Notes: a model not told the origin generated them from the sequence alone. A stretch of DNA of 64,000 bases from Durusdinium trenchii (GCA_963970005.1 CAXAMN010025251.1:368713-432712); one strand, 5' to 3'; positions 19,280-32,439 are shown, counted from the first letter of the stretch. Made by a program: numbers and translations.

Positions 19280-21650
19280 CCCAGCAGTGGGAGTCAAGGT
19301 CTGGCAGCCATAGACGGATGTAGATCCAAACTTCGTGTCACGAGCTTTCAAACGGACGTCAAAGAGGAACATGCTCTTCAAAGGCGTTCACGTTAGCGGT
19401 TTGCCCCCCAAAGTGAAATGTCAGTTTTTTTCTGGGCATGCCAGGTATGTTCCAGGCATCTATATACTGCCCAACGCCACTAATTACTTGGTGTAACATA
19501 TAGCTGAGGGTCCCCTAGTTACAGTTAGATGATGTTAGATGCCTCCTCCCAAATGTGAACTGCTGCAACGTCCCACGTGAGGCACGCTTTTCCCAGCGCC
19601 GGGCAACCTCCACCGGCGCTTATCGCCTCACGCCAACTGCTGCGCGCCTTGGTGGATTTGAGATAGGACTCACAGCTGCACCAAAAGTCTGGTTTCAAAT
19701 CGTAATCGTGATCAAGCAAGAACACAGTGAAACCATCAGTCAGGCACCAGTACGCGTTTGCACATTGTGTTAGGATGTAGCATCGCTCACGGGACGCAAT
19801 TCTCGGCTGCTCCCACCGGAATGAAATCTGTACCTCCAGCACTGTCACACACACACACACACTTAGATGCATAGTTCCAATGAAGGAACATGATTTTCAG
19901 TAAGTGGTCCGCGGTGTGATTACCTATATAGCACTTGACTTGCAGGATTTCAATGGCGATAAGTCCGCAAAAAGTATGGTTTGAAGTTTGAACATCTGCT
20001 CGTCAGTGGCTATGGAAGATTGGGGTAACAGCTCGTTCAGGGGTTCAAAACAGCGCAGGTACGCCAGGATGGCCAATCCTGGTACCCCATCCGATCCACA
20101 CAATATTCGAACCATGTTATACCAGCATTTCCGCCACAGTTTCGTTCATGGAGACTGCTGGGCGCCAGACCAACGAACCCTCCAAAAAAGGCACCGGTAT
20201 TCTTCATGAAAGCTAGCACCAGCTGGAGTTTGCCCTAGCTTTTGTCATCCACCCTTTTCCGCCTCAGATGCGGTGAGAGAACTCAAGACGGTCACAAGGG
20301 TCAACGCCACGAGGTGGGCCACCTGCTTCCTGGTGGGCACAGGCGTGAAATCACGGGCTAAGAGTGAAGCGGGTGAGACGGGAAGGGAGGCGCCAGGTCG
20401 AGGGGAAGGGGAGTAGTTGAAGGTGTGAGCATGTGGTGCCAGCCCATTGGGTTTGATGAAGGCTAAGGCAGCTAAGGGATGCTGAGATAGGCATCGTCCA
20501 GATATGGAGCAGCTAGCAGCAAGAGAACAGGTAGAGCCACAACAAATTAATTTCAATAGACTTCCTTGTTTGCAAGGACCAGATTTCTGCAACATAAACC
20601 CGACTTTTGACCTTCAACGGAGGCAGGGCCCAAGTAGGAACCCACCATGTTGTGACGATGTGCAGTGCTGGCATCATGCAAATGGACGTCCTGTAAGTAG
20701 GCACATTCCAGTTAAAAGTAGGCGGTCCACGGGATGGCGCCGATTCGGCCCTGCGAGAACCGGTCCAAAGGGACTGACTGGTCCAGTGCCATCCATGTAA
20801 TGGTCATCCAGTGTGCAGTGGGTTTTCTCGAGGTGAGAGATCGCACCCCAAGCTTGGTGGTTTATATGAATATGGACCCCATCTGTCTAAGACTAAGACA
20901 TGTAGGGGTTGTAGGGGGGCCGAAACCACTGAGATGGCATGTTCATTCGGTCCGCACTGCGAGGCCGCACTTCGATCCGACGTTTCAGAAGAGCTTGGAG
21001 GGTGGGGCGGGGCGCGCGGTCCGGGAGGGATGAGGAGCACGAGAGGCTTACAAAGAGTTGAAGCCACTTGAAGCCATGCAACCGTGGTTTGGTTGCGGGG
21101 TGATGGTCCAACAGTCCAACATTTAGGAGGTTTCTGCATGAATGCTTGATTGATGTAGCTTCATGCATCAGGAAGCATAGGAGCCCGGATAGTTCTTGAA
21201 CACCCGCATTTCAGGGGTGTGTCCCAGTACAGTAAGAGTCAGTCAACAAGGAAAATCACTCTTTTAGAGATGTCGGCCTGCAACCAGGCCCCATGATGAA
21301 ACCTGGTCATAGGATATAATGTGTATACATGTATCATATATATATATATATTTTTTATAGACCCCCAGTCATAGATGGTGGCAGGTCGATCCCCACATCT
21401 ATATAGATGTATTGAATTGGAAACTATGCCTCCATCTACCAGGGCCCCCTGTTTGGGGTGGCCCCTTGACCTCTGGGGGGGCCCATTATTGGACACCCCA
21501 TGACCCGGAGGCCCTGATTCTTTTTTATCACTACAGAATGATCCGTATACCACCCTGTGAATGTATAGCTAGGGGGGATACCCCCCTGTTTATATACATG
21601 ACTCTGCCTGTTTGTAACGATTTTTTTAAAACACCCTACGCATCTCGACT
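19280..21650. other. Non-coding stretch
   Basis: No convincing gene was found. It contains a CA run at about 19845-19862, a TA run near 21337-21352, and the short dispersed hairpin motif at 21275-21290. Confidence 0.4.
21275..21290 (+). repeat. Dispersed hairpin motif GGCCTGCAACCAGGCC
   Basis: A perfect 6-bp stem (GGCCTG/CAGGCC) with a 4-base loop is followed by CCAT. The same motif with similar left flank (CACT-x-TTTTAGAG) occurs at 32424-32439, and a degenerate copy lies at 16709. Confidence 0.6.
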
Positions 21651-21659
21651 CCTCCCACA

Positions 21660-21991
21660 CCGACGGAGACGCACGGCTCGTCCACCGACGCGCAGCTCAG
21701 AACGACTCGGCAGCGGTCGCCCCCGAGGCGGTGAGAGGCGCTGCGTCGACGTCGACTTCCGTGTATCCTGCGGATGCTTTGCTACCGGTGAATGGGATCC
21801 ATGTGGGGCGAAGCCCGAGCAAGAAAGGGGACGAAGACACTTTAAAGAATAACGCCTGGGGGACTATGACCCAAAACACTCCCGGCCAACGCACTCTCTC
21901 CGTTGGGCTCCAAGGAGTCCGTCGTGGGCGAAAAGGACGCCTGTGGCGTAGGCCGGGTCGGGTCGCGGGGGTCGCGATACCTAGCCTATGA
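21660..21991 (+). CDS. GC-rich open segment, unknown
   Basis: The frame is open from about 21660 (TDGDARLVHRRAAQNDSAAV) to a TAG at 21989-21991 and is GC-rich against AT-rich surroundings. A GTGAGA that could be a donor lies at about 21731. No family was recognised; it may be an exon or chance. Confidence 0.25.
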
Positions 21992-22019
21992 AAAACATTT
22001 TGTTTCCTATCAACAAGAA

Positions 22020-22620
22020 CATTAATCCGGTCCACCTAATAAAAAACACGTACCCCCCCCGCCCCTAATAAGGAAACCTCGGTCGCATTTTTTCTAATAG
22101 GGGGTCCCTGAAATCGGGGGGCCCAAAATAGGGTCACCTGGGAAGAGCTTCAAAACCAAAAAGTAAATCCGTAAAGTTTTATATAAAATCCTCTATTAAA
22201 CTCGTATCAAAAATGCAAAAAAGCTCCAGATCGAAGGGTCTTCCTTTTCTCCATTAGAATAGTTATTCTTCAGTAGACTAACAGCTAAAGCTTTCGAAAG
22301 GTGATGTCGCTGTGCCATGCGGTGTTGCATGACCTCGGTGGCAAGTGCGTTTGCGTGAGTCCGTGCCATTGGGGGAAGGAAAGCCTGCTGGTGTAAGCGC
22401 GGCGTGTCATGGTGGATAGACAGGGCGGACAGAGGTGGGCAGTTACGGTTGTTTTTGGAGCCTAATTAAAAAAACTACCCCCAAAATCGACCATGTTGGT
22501 AGTTTAGTAGCGGCTTGAAAGGGCGGCAATTTAAAACCACATATAAACCGAATTTGGGGGATCCGGCATGACTTTTTTTAAATTGGGGTCCGTTTTTTAA
22601 TAGGTACTCGGGATTAATTC
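22020..22620. other. Non-coding stretch with CTAATA-G-run motifs
   Basis: AT-rich DNA with several CTAATA plus G-run or C-run junctions (for example 22095-22112), like those at 47.9-48.3 kb. No coding sequence was seen. Confidence 0.4.
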
Positions 22621-22644
22621 GTATCAAAAAAAACATGTTGCTCC

Positions 22645-22800
22645 CTTTGTCCTGGTCCCTTGGTCCTGTGGTCCATTGGTACTTTGGTCTTCTGGTTTTT
22701 TGGTCCTTCGGTCCCTTGGTCCTTTGGTCCCTTGGTCCTCTGGTCCCTTGGTCCTTTGGTTTCTTGGTCCTCTGGTCCTTGGTCCTCTGTCCTGGTCTTC
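22645..22800 (+). repeat. 9-bp minisatellite (TGGTCCYTT type)
   Basis: About 17 degenerate copies of a 9-bp unit. Being a multiple of three, it keeps frames open on both strands and creates spurious ORFs. The same unit in reverse complement occurs at 34550-34800. Confidence 0.9.
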
Positions 22801-22899
22801 GGGTTCTTGGGTCTTTTCTTTCGAGGCAAGGCGCGTTAAGGGTGATTTGGAAATCTCCTGGTCATACATCCTGTGAAGCATTAGACCTTTTACCGCCAG

Positions 22900-23245
22900 A
22901 CATAGCAGACCTTTTGTGAGCCACCCAACGGTAAATTTAGATGAGGAAGGTTGCATTCCAAGGTAGCAAACCTTTTGTGAGCCACGCGAGGGTAAAATTT
23001 AGAAGCGGAAGGAGCCATTCCAACGTAGCAGGCTTTGTGTTAGCCTTGCGAGGGCAAAATTTAGAGGAAGAAGTTGCCGTTCCAATGTAGCAGGGCCTTT
23101 GTTTTGTGAGCAGCCCGGCCATCCGAGGATACAATTTAGAGGAGGAAGGTGCCACGCCAAGGCAGCAGACCTTTGCTGAGGAAAATTTAGAGGAGTAGAC
23201 CTTGTGTGAGCGGGCCATGCGGGGGGTAAAATTTAGGAGAGGAAG
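22900..23245 (+). repeat. Minisatellite of about 65 bp (GTGAGCC...AAAATTTAGAGG)
   Basis: Five imperfect units each read GTGAGCCAC, a GAGGG-type junction, AAATTTAGA, a GAAGG run and ATTCCAA-x-GTAGCA. Related units recur at 39090-39290. Confidence 0.85.
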
Positions 23246-23524
23246 GAGTCATTCTAGGTATATCTTGCAACTTATGAGATCTACAGGCCTGGAGATTCAG
23301 GAGATCACCGTTGAGAAGCAGGGAGGTCTACATCTACAAAGGTCCAAAGGCCTGGACATCCAGACAGGTGTAGAGGTCTAGAAACCCAAAGATCCTGCAG
23401 AGGTTCAGAGGTCGATCTAGACAGGTCCTAGAGGTTTCACGGTCTAGAAGGAGTAAAGCCCGAGATGAGGTCCAGAGGTCTTCAGATCCAGAGATATAGA
23501 GCCCCTTTTAAGGTCTTGAGATCC

Positions 23525-23900
23525 ACAGGAATGTTGCGCCTGCCACGCAATCTGCACTTCGAGGTTCACAATCGCTGCGCCTGCCACAAAATCTGCGTTT
23601 TGAGGTTCACCCAGCGCCGCGCCTGCCACGAAATCTGCACTTCGAGGTTCACAAAGTGCTGCCCTGCGAGGTTCTCGAAGTGCTGCACCTGCCAGGAAAT
23701 CTCCACTTCCAGTGCGCAAAGTGCTGCGCCTGCCGCGAAATCTGCAACTGAAGGTGCTCAAAGTGCTGCGCTTGCCACGAAATCTGCAACTGAAGGTGCT
23801 CAACGTGCTGTGCCTGCCACGAAATCTGCACATCAAGGTCCACATCGCGCAGCCCTGCCAATGCGGTTCGCAGTGGCAGGCGCAGCTCTTTGTGAAAGGG
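23525..23900 (+). repeat. Minisatellite of about 42 bp (GCCTGCCACGAAATCTGCA type)
   Basis: About nine imperfect units. The reverse complement of the same unit forms 33430-33720. The unit is a multiple of three and keeps frames open. Confidence 0.88.
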
Positions 23901-23929
23901 TAACCTCATGGATGATATATGGGGCTTGA

Positions 23930-24650
23930 TCTCAAAAATAGTTTCTTTTGACCTTCGGGGGTAATTTAGGTCCAGATGATATGTGACAAAGGGTCCTCGT
24001 ACCTTTGTCACTTTCGGACACGTCTCTTTCTTCTTGATATGTGGTACATAAACATCGCCTGCCAAATTGAGAGGTTTGACGCCCCAAATGGGGGTCTATG
24101 GGGGTTGAAAAACGCACACAAACACACATGTCACACACATATTTATCTTTATATTATATATATATACACACCTACATACATACGGTTTTTATATGTCTAT
24201 TTAAGATATATGTAGATATATAACACACACACACATATACATAAATATACAGTATATATATATTAAGGGTGTATACATGACATGATTTACTCCCTGCATC
24301 TACGAAGGGCTCTGCATGACTACATCATACAATAATGACGCGCGACATGATCGACACTACGTGGCCTGCAGGCATGATTGCCAACATGGACAAGCCAGCA
24401 AGCCACGAACTTTTAGAAGACCCTTGTCTGAGACTTGAGCATGCTTTCATGCGGACATGATTTCCGCCCAAAAACATGTTAGCTAAGGCTTTATTTGAAC
24501 GTGAGATTTCCTCATCAGTTGCTACCCTTTTGCTCAGTAAGTGTTGGCGGATCATGAGAGCCACTCCATTTCAACTGTGGAACCCGCGCGCTCCAGGTCC
24601 TGAGGTGTCGGGAGGGATCTGATGAATCAGGTGTTAACAAAACAATCAAA
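23930..24650. other. Non-coding stretch with CA/TA microsatellites
   Basis: CA and TA runs fill 24110-24260. Nothing gene-like was recognised. Confidence 0.4.
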
Positions 24651-24756
24651 AAATGCCAAAACATCTCGTTGAGATATCACTATCTGTGTCCTCTAACAAC
24701 CTGGGTGCCAAGTGGTTTCGCTTCGGCTCGGTGCCCCACCGCCAGACCGAACGGCC

Positions 24757-24874
24757 GAAACGGCCCAGCCGAATGGCCCCGGCCGAAGCCCAGGTCGCTC
24801 TTCGCGCGCTGTCGTGCATGGAGCACCGGGGCGCTTGCAGCGGCGGCATGGATAGTGGCTTGGGCGGGCGAGGT
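24757..24874 (+). CDS. Glutamate-synthase-like exon
   Basis: The frame reads EAQVALRALSCMEHRGACSG then MDSG. The string AL-x-CMEHRGxC followed by DSG strongly recalls the N-terminal amidotransferase domain of ferredoxin-dependent glutamate synthase (AL-x-CMEHRG, then DSGDG). The DSGDG continuation is not found here, so the exon would end just after DSG. No other glutamate synthase exon was recognised in the window, so this could be an isolated fragment. Confidence 0.4.
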
Positions 24875-24879
24875 TAGGG

Positions 24880-25940
24880 GCCGGTTAGGGGCGCCCGCTG
24901 GATGGTGGAGAGGAGGATGGTGGTGGTCTGACAGGTTCTTTGTTGAGCTTCCCAGGCAGGCAAAAGGAAAAAGGACAATTAGTGGGTGGAATAGCATAGT
25001 TTTCAGGTTTTTGACCGGAACATTGTGGTTTATGTTTGGAAACCCTTAGCCTTAGTCTGTGGAGGCTTGCATCTCCACTTGTGGATGTGTCAGTCAAACG
25101 CTGCTGGCTCAAGCCCCGAACAGCCGCGATGCTGGCGATGTGGGACGGAGAATGGAATCTGAGCTGGAAACTTGATCATGCAGAGACAGCCACACTGGCC
25201 AGACAAAAGTTGCGTTTCTGGAAACCAAAAGTACATCTCGTATACATCTCGTTAAAAACCCTTACCCCCTAGAATCCTACACTGGGCAGCTGACCCTACG
25301 GCGTTTTATGCACATGTTATTTAACAAACATAAACTTTTGTTTGCCTGAAGTAGTCTTATGATTTTCTTGAGTGTGTGACACATTTCCACTGGTCAGCAG
25401 AGATCACGCCGTTAGTTGTTATTAGTGGCCAATTAGTGGCGGTGATGAGAGCAACCCAGTGCAATCCAACTGATTCCGCTGCTTGTATTGAAGTTCTTGG
25501 AAACAAAAGGACGTACAGTAGGCTATGCCCCAGTGAAGTCAAGGAAGTCCCTCTTTCTGGCCACATGAAGACCATATCCATTCGCACTCTTTGACTCCTG
25601 TTTGATGATGTTTGGGACGTCCTGCCAACCAACACGTTCACTTGAGACTGAGAGTCTTGGTTTGCTTTTTTTTTTCTCCTTCTTGCCTGTTCAACACCAG
25701 GGGCCTTTTTCCCAAGTTATGCGAGTCAGCCAGCACCAAGCCGACCGCAGATTGCAGTGCACTGCGCCTCCCCATGTCACGTGATCGCGTGACCTGATGA
25801 ATGGGAAGGCTTCCACTGAAGAAACCAGGTGGATTTATGCAATTTTCTGCACATGTCACATGGAATCTTACGGTGGGGGTGGGGAATTTGAGCTATAGTT
25901 CTGGTGAGTTCGGGAACCTCAAGAAGCAGTTAGCTAGCAA
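24880..25940. other. Non-coding stretch
   Basis: No recognisable gene. A near-palindrome (TCACGTGATCGCGTGAC) lies at about 25777-25793. Confidence 0.35.
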
Positions 25941-25948
25941 AGTTCCCC

Positions 25949-28900
25949 GTGAATCGTCTCGTCACATGGGAAGGACCCACCGGCCCCGGCTCGCCCGAGG
26001 AGTTGATCTGGGAGAATGTGCGGGATGCGTCTCTCCACGAAACGGCCTTAAAGCGCACCTGGCAGGCGTTGGAGCTCGGAGAACTGCATCGTTTGGAGCG
26101 TTTTGAGAACTGCATCGTTCGTCGATGTTGTGCGGGTTTGCTTTCCAGCGATCATGGGGTGTTGTGTTTGGGATGTTCCTGGTCGAGCCGTGGAGCACGA
26201 TGGAGCCACGGTGCTTGCATTTCTTCACCCCAACGGCCTAAATGGCTTGATCCGTCAGCGACACCAATCGGAGGTGCAAGTGCTGTTGCTGTCGAACCTC
26301 CCTCGCACTGCGAGCGTGGTCTGGTACACGACTCTCCGTGAGTCCGCCGTGGCGCGCCTCGGTCCTGAGTGGATGGGCCATGGGCAGTGGATTTGAGCCC
26401 CAACCGAAGAACTGAGCTGCGCCCTTCAGGGCAGAGATGGAGGATGTTCAAACTCGACAGGAAAGGGACGCCTCAATATTTCTGGAGTGATAGTGGGTGG
26501 GAAGTAGATGGCACAATCCTTGGAAAGGTGATTTGGTATGGACTCCCTAAGAGTCTTGATGTTTGTGCCATGTGCTCTGAGAGCAATGCATTTTGTTGTT
26601 TTTTCTAGCGGCGCTGATGTATCAACCAGTCTTCCGCTAGGTCGCATCGACTCCAAGTGGCTTTCGCTTCTGGCTGCCTCTTCCTCCTAAGCCTGGCCCT
26701 GCTGTGCTTCCATAAGCTGTGTCGCACGCGCCCGGGGCTGGTGCTGACGCTGGAGATGGTCACTGCGGCTTACACCGCCCTGGAGTCAATCGTTTGGAGC
26801 CATGGGCAACAAGAGATGATGGCCTCAGTGCTGTTGGTTTATATTGCCCCTAGGTCAAAGGAGGAGAAAGGACATGAAACGACCACGCCGCTGGGAGGTT
26901 TGGCAGCATTGAGAACCCCCAAACTGGAATAGATGGACATGTCGTATGGACATACATCACATGAACAGTCAGATGAAATCACATGGGACCCTGAGGCGGT
27001 TGACCTCAAGTGATGACCCTCAAGTTGCACCCTACTGCCGATTCGAAGGCACTTGAAGTTTACATGTGTGGCCCTTCTATGCCTGCAGCATGTGGATGGG
27101 ATTCTCAACCTTCTTCTTTCTTCCTCGGAGCATGGTTCGGGGCACCCCGGAAGAGGTCCCGCGGTCGACCCGCCCAGACCTGTGAAGTCTCTCAGGTGTG
27201 CTTCTTCATCTTGAGGACGCATCCTGTTCCCATCTTGTTGCTTGGTATTTATGTAGGCCACTGGCACGGCCCTATGGCTGCGTAAAAAGAGCTTGGCATA
27301 AGTTCTCTTGGGAAGTGAGAGTTCCCATCAACTTCATTCACGTCCTGGGTATCTTGAGTCATTGAGTCTCTTGGCAACCTGGCTACCCTTTGTTGCCCAG
27401 TACGTCGCTCCTGAAGCCCTGGAGACGGACATTTCATGGGCCGATGGGCTGCACGAGATCGTGATATATAATGGCTAGACCCCCGTATCATAGATAGCAG
27501 TTCATAGATCGTAGATCCCCACGTCGAAAAATGCAGGTGGACGGGATCATGACCTAACGAGATGAAAGGGATTGGATTCGCGGGAGCCAAAATCCCTTTC
27601 CACCAAAAAAAAGGGGCTTGCTGTTGTATATAGAACTTTGTTCGCACCGAAGAACATGCCAATATCAGCTTGTCCGTGTGATTTTGTTTCTGCGGATGCA
27701 CGGTGATTTGTTTCTGTGTCGTCGTCGTTGTTGTTGTTGTTCTTCTTCTTGTTCTTCGGGCGAGCGTTTGCGAGTTAGTTTTTTGATGTTTTTTGTATAG
27801 GACTAAAAGCACTGCAAATACTGTTGCCATTGAACCTTGGCAAGCCAAAACATGAGGTATTTATATGCATGTATTTACCACAATCCCGTGTATTCGGAGC
27901 CAAGCTCACATTCATCGTTGGTCGGCCGGGGGCAGAGTGTTCTACTACCGCTCGGTCTGTCTCGGAGTGCTCAGGTTGCAGGTGGTCTCCTTCAACTTGC
28001 TCCTCTATATGCCCTGGACGAGTCAATCAAGCGAAAAGGGACGCATACGCATGCCCACTTGGTGGGATTTGGAAGGAGGAGCCTTAGTGGCGGAATTGAG
28101 GTGGATTGTTGGGGGGGGGGCAGGTGGTTCGAGTTGGAGCTATGTCGAACATCTAAGCCCATAGATGCACCCAAAAATCGCAGGTGCCGCAGGAGCCTTC
28201 GCTGAAGCATATGTTTGCTGAGCAACGTGTCAATACCTAGGACTGAGCTGCTGCTCGTGACGAATCTCTTTGGATCTATAGTCTGTAGTTCAATTAAACT
28301 TAAAACAACACTTTTGGCACCTGGATTTGCACATCATTTGATTCCATATTCTTTATGTTTGTCACCTGGATTTTCATAGCCAAGGCATGCTAATATCCAA
28401 CCCCTTCCGAGTGAAGCTCTTGCTCTTCAGCCTCTGGCTCTTGTTCGCGTCCACGGGCTACCTCACCTCCTTCATGCGGAAGATCCACGCGGTGAAGACG
28501 GGCGCGGTGGGTGAGGCTGGGTGAGTTTGACGCGTGGGGAGGATGAAGTATGACGCACCATTCGGGTCCTAAAAAGCAATCCCATATGGTGCGTCCTCTT
28601 CAACTTGCTCGTTCAGCAAGTGAATGCGCTTGAAGAAACTTCTGGACCTGTGGCTGTCGACTTCTACCTCCAGTTGTTGAGGTGAGAGGTTGTACCAGCT
28701 CACTACCAGCAGTTCTTACTCTGCCAACAGTTCACCCCCCCCGGCGCAGTCGCCCCGTTCCACCTCACTCGCTTAGGCCCGGACCGGGCCGCGCGGCTGT
28801 TGGCCGCGGCTGGCGAGTTCGATGGATCCTGCGGTGCACGGCGCCGAGATCATGGCACGGTCGTTCCGGAGGGCCTGGAGCAACGCGGGGTGCTTGTGGG

Positions 28901-30430
28901 TGGGACATTTGAAGCTTGGCAATCGCTAGTTGGGGGCAGGGGTGAAAGAAGGTGAAAGGCAATGGGTTGAGATGTTGGTGCTTTTTTGATGGATGTGCTA
29001 TAAGTCTGGCTGCGACCTGCGACCTGCGGCGGTCTCGCATGGTCCGAGGGAGGTTGGTTTCTCCGACCGCCCTGACGTTCGGGACCGGACGGAGGACCAC
29101 CCGGTCGTTGCTCGATTCGCTGGGGATCGATCAGGATATGCTTAGACCTTTTGGGCGAGATGCGCGATGAACAGCTCTGGAATTGCAGTACTGAGCTCAT
29201 GGCTCCCGCCATTAGCTGCGGCGCCTGCTTATTCACCGTGATCTGGGGATTGGAAGGTCGGCGCTCGCAAAGACGCCTGGGCCTTTTGTGGGGTGAAGAT
29301 GTGCCACTGGTGATGTTCAGCTCTCTACCTCCGCTGCTCACTGCCAGCTATGCCTTTTGGATTCGCTCTGCGCAGTGTTTCTCGGGCGACAAGACCGAGG
29401 ACGACAGAAAGTTCGAACCAGTGGCATTTGCTGTGTACGCTGTGTCTTGTCTGCCAATCCAGTGTAGGAATCCTACTAACGCCCCTAAGAGTCTTCACCG
29501 GCGAGAGCCTCAACTAAGGTGAAGAGTCTGCGGAAGACTTGGGGAAGATTTGCATGGTATCTTGCATAACCTCACTCTAGCTGCAATGAAAACCCTTGAT
29601 ATGGCATGGAACATGCTCGCCCAGATGCGGGAGGTTCTTTCCCCCAGTGGAGAGATCAATGGTACCGATGCTCTGAGGATGCCTTGCTATGGCTGACCCT
29701 GGTCCAGTGCTTGATGGCAGCCGCCACCATCACCTTAGCTTCGACACATCCGCTCTGCGCGCTGCTGGGCGCTGCTGCCCTGCTGGCGGGCGCCAGCCTG
29801 GTGGCAGTGATAAATAGCAGGTTTGATGTGAAGGTGGGCACATGGAAGACATCCGGAGTGTTCCAGCATTCCGAAGCATCCCCGACACTACCAGGCCACT
29901 GATATCCAATCAAGTCCTTTAAAAGGCCCATAGTAGTGTGCAGGTTTTTCCCGATCTTGGATGGTGCACAGGGGATTTGAGCAGCTTCCAACCGAACAAA
30001 CATGATCCACAAGCATCACCTGGCTGGACGACCCATTCGGTGGGTATCTCCAGACAGGCGCAGGTAAGCTATGGGTTCCAACATATTCCAACTGGTCATC
30101 GCAGGTTGGAGGCCATCGCTCTTCCGATGAGGAGTGAACCATGCGGAACCCCCCGAAGAAAACCCATGTTAAGGATTTGGGACCCACCTTTCTGAGATGC
30201 ACCCTCCCGAATACTAAACTGGACCCTGAGAATGGCACCCTGAAAGACTGTCTTCCTCTAGCTGCGCCAGTGGTTTTCAATGTTCGATTGAGCAGGCAGT
30301 GCCTCAGTCGTTTGAGCGCTGCGACATGCTCAGCCGCGACCCGCTTGTGCAGGTCCTCATAGCATGGGTCCTGATCATCGCGGTGGTCACCGCGCAGATG
30401 GTTTGCCATACCTTGGACTACCTGCATCTC
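25949..30430 (+). CDS. Putative multi-exon membrane protein gene(s), family unknown
   Basis: Protein-like open segments, all +: about 25949-26110 (SPEELIWENVRDASLHETAL), 26160-26395 (VEHDGATVLAFLHPNG), 26655-26860 (hydrophobic, CLFLLSLALLCFHKLC), 28387-28519 (ATG start, MLISNPFRVKLLLFSLWLLF, GTGAGT donor), 28588-28680 (CVLFNLLVQQVNALEETSG, GTGAGA donor), 28728-28890 (GPDRAARLLAAAGEFDGSCG), 29151-29410 (two hydrophobic segments), 29640-29845 (LLWLTLVQCLMAAATITLAS, then a second one) and 30289-30430 (VQVLIAWVLIIAVVTAQMV). At least seven likely membrane segments are present. PEELIWENV faintly recalls CSC1/TMEM63 channels (APxP-x-DIIWENL), but that is weak. More than one gene may be involved, and exon borders are mostly approximate. 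Confidence 0.4.
26935..28380. other. Intron-like stretch
   Basis: A GTC/GTT/TTC trinucleotide run lies at about 27719-27765. No coding sequence was recognised. Confidence 0.35.
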
Positions 30431-31979
30431 AGACATCCTTAGATATCACAAGAAAAATTTTAGGGAGTATATTAATGCATGTATATAATATAAAAGTATA
30501 TTTTGTCCATATATAGTCCCAAGTTTAGGCTGAAGAATGAATCCTCATGTGACATTTGACGGCAACTTCATCACACAAATAGATGACATAGTGGAAGTTT
30601 TTGAAGAATCATTGAGAAGTTTCAAAAATTCCACTACTGGTGCCATGGTTTCGAGGACAAGGTGTTGCTTTTTGGACCCACCAGTTGAACTGGTAACAAG
30701 ATCCACTCAAAAGTATTTATCTCAACTTCTCTGTTGAAACTTGGAAAATGCATTAGAACAAAGTCAAGGGCCAAACCGCGCACACAACATGTCCAAAACT
30801 ACCTCATTTGAGTTTCTGTGTCGGCTGCATAGGCACCAACCTGTTCTTGCTGTGGTCATGTCTCTTTTCTTCAGGATCCAAGGCCTGCAGGGCCTACAGA
30901 CTTTGGGATGAGAACTCCAACCCTACGGGGTTTTCTAGCTTCAATTTGTTTCACTGTAGATGTCCAGTTTCCCTCAGAGAAAAGCATGAAGAACCACAAG
31001 GCCACACCGAAAATGGGCGGAACAAACACCACCCCCCTCTACTCCTCAGTCGGCCTTGTGCTTCTTCCCTCCACACCGCCTCCAACTCGCTCCACACCGC
31101 TTCGACCCGAGGCACTTGTTCCAGCTCTTGAGGCCTTCCGCCCGCGACCACGCGCCCCGTCGTGAAGCCTTTGACCCGGGGCGCGAAGCGAAGAGCACGG
31201 CGCTGGGAGGGTCGAGGTTCGAGCTGGGAGCCATGCCGGAGGCCGGAGGAAAGCAGAGTATCCAAATGTGCAAGAGTGAATGAGAGACGAGAGTCTTGCT
31301 GATGCCGTTGATGTATTATGTGTGTGCTGGTCGTGTGTGGTCTGGAGTCCAAGACCACACGGATGGGGGGGGGTACTCCAAACTGGAAGAGATCATGTTC
31401 AGTCCTGCTACCTGCCGAGGTTAGACAGGCACGAGGTTAGCTCAGGTCAGCTGTCACTTCAAGACAACTACAGCAAAACCATGCAAAACCCATGTAACAT
31501 CTCACCTGGTTCAGATTCGTTAGACCTGAAGGAATCGTTTGGCGTGGGTTGATTTGGGTTTGCGCAAAGGTCTGATTCCGCTGATGACTCGGTGCAGTTG
31601 GAACCCACCTTAACGGCAGACCTCTAAGGCGCAAAGCTTGGAACTGAGCACGCCCAGCAGCCACGAATTGGAAGGACACCAGACCCGCATGGAGCCTGGG
31701 ATGCCAGCTCGCTGGCCCCAGGATTCCGCACAGATGATGAAGCTTTCACGTCACGTAAAGTTCAGTTAAGCAATAGCAGAATTACGACCTGGAGGGTGCG
31801 TTGGATGGGTTCCTTGGGTTCGCTGGCGGAGTGACGCTCGGTGCTCGTGTGCCGAGGGACCCCTTCAGGTCCACATCGAACTTGAGTGGCATGAATGACA
31901 GCATATGTTGCAGACACGGTTCTTTGGAACAAATATGTTGCAAAGTTGTAAGATTTTGCGTTCGACACGCTGAAGACAC

Positions 31980-32092
31980 TATATACACTCGGGAAAATTA
32001 ACATGGAACCTGAAAACCATTGGGTTGTAGAGGAAAATAGTCTTCCAAAGGTACATTTTCAGGTTCCATGTTAGTTTTCGGGAGCGTATATA
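31980..32092 (+). repeat. MITE-like hairpin element, copy 1
   Basis: Two 37-nt inverted arms (31980-32016 and 32056-32092) match at 33 positions, with AACATGGAACCTGAAAA perfectly inverted, around a 39-nt core containing GTAGAGGAAAATAGTCTTCC. The core and inner arms recur at 44975-45070. No transposase is present. Confidence 0.75.
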
Positions 32093-32423
32093 TAACAGTC
32101 TTTTTGGGGGGAGGAGATTCGTTCCAACGTTCCAGGAAGCCACCTGGACGGAAGCCGCATGAGCCGCATTGGCTCGCTGCCGATCTTCGAGAAGGTTACG
32201 ACAGAAGCATGGAGCGAAATGAGACGGACAGTTGTAGGCAGAGGCACGGTTTCCAATAGATTTTTGGTGGGTATCTACTTTTCTATCTTTTCGGGGGGTC
32301 TATGTAGCTGTGAATTTAGGATCATATGTTGTAGGCTCAATGGAAGTGACATTTGGGATTGGGGGTGTCCGAGCTTATCTGTAGAGCCGTCGGTAATCAA
32401 GCAAGACCACTATTTTAGAGGAA

Positions 32424-32439
32424 GGCCTGCAACCAGGCC
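32424..32439 (+). repeat. Dispersed hairpin motif GGCCTGCAACCAGGCC
   Basis: Second copy of the motif at 21275. Its right flank (GGGCCCAGG-x-AATAGGATA) is shared with 16737-16759 rather than with copy 1, so the three sites together look like parts of one longer dispersed repeat. Confidence 0.6.

Noticed and set aside
19525-19872. Minus-strand ORF of 115 codons with a fairly protein-like middle (FLLDHDYDLKPDFW)
   Set aside because: It begins in a CA microsatellite, has no recognised domain and opposes the + orientation of all host exons; too weak to call.
22624-22956. ORFs on both strands rich in GPLVLWS or DQRTKGP repeats
   Set aside because: They are the 9-bp minisatellite read in different frames; a period divisible by three keeps every frame open.
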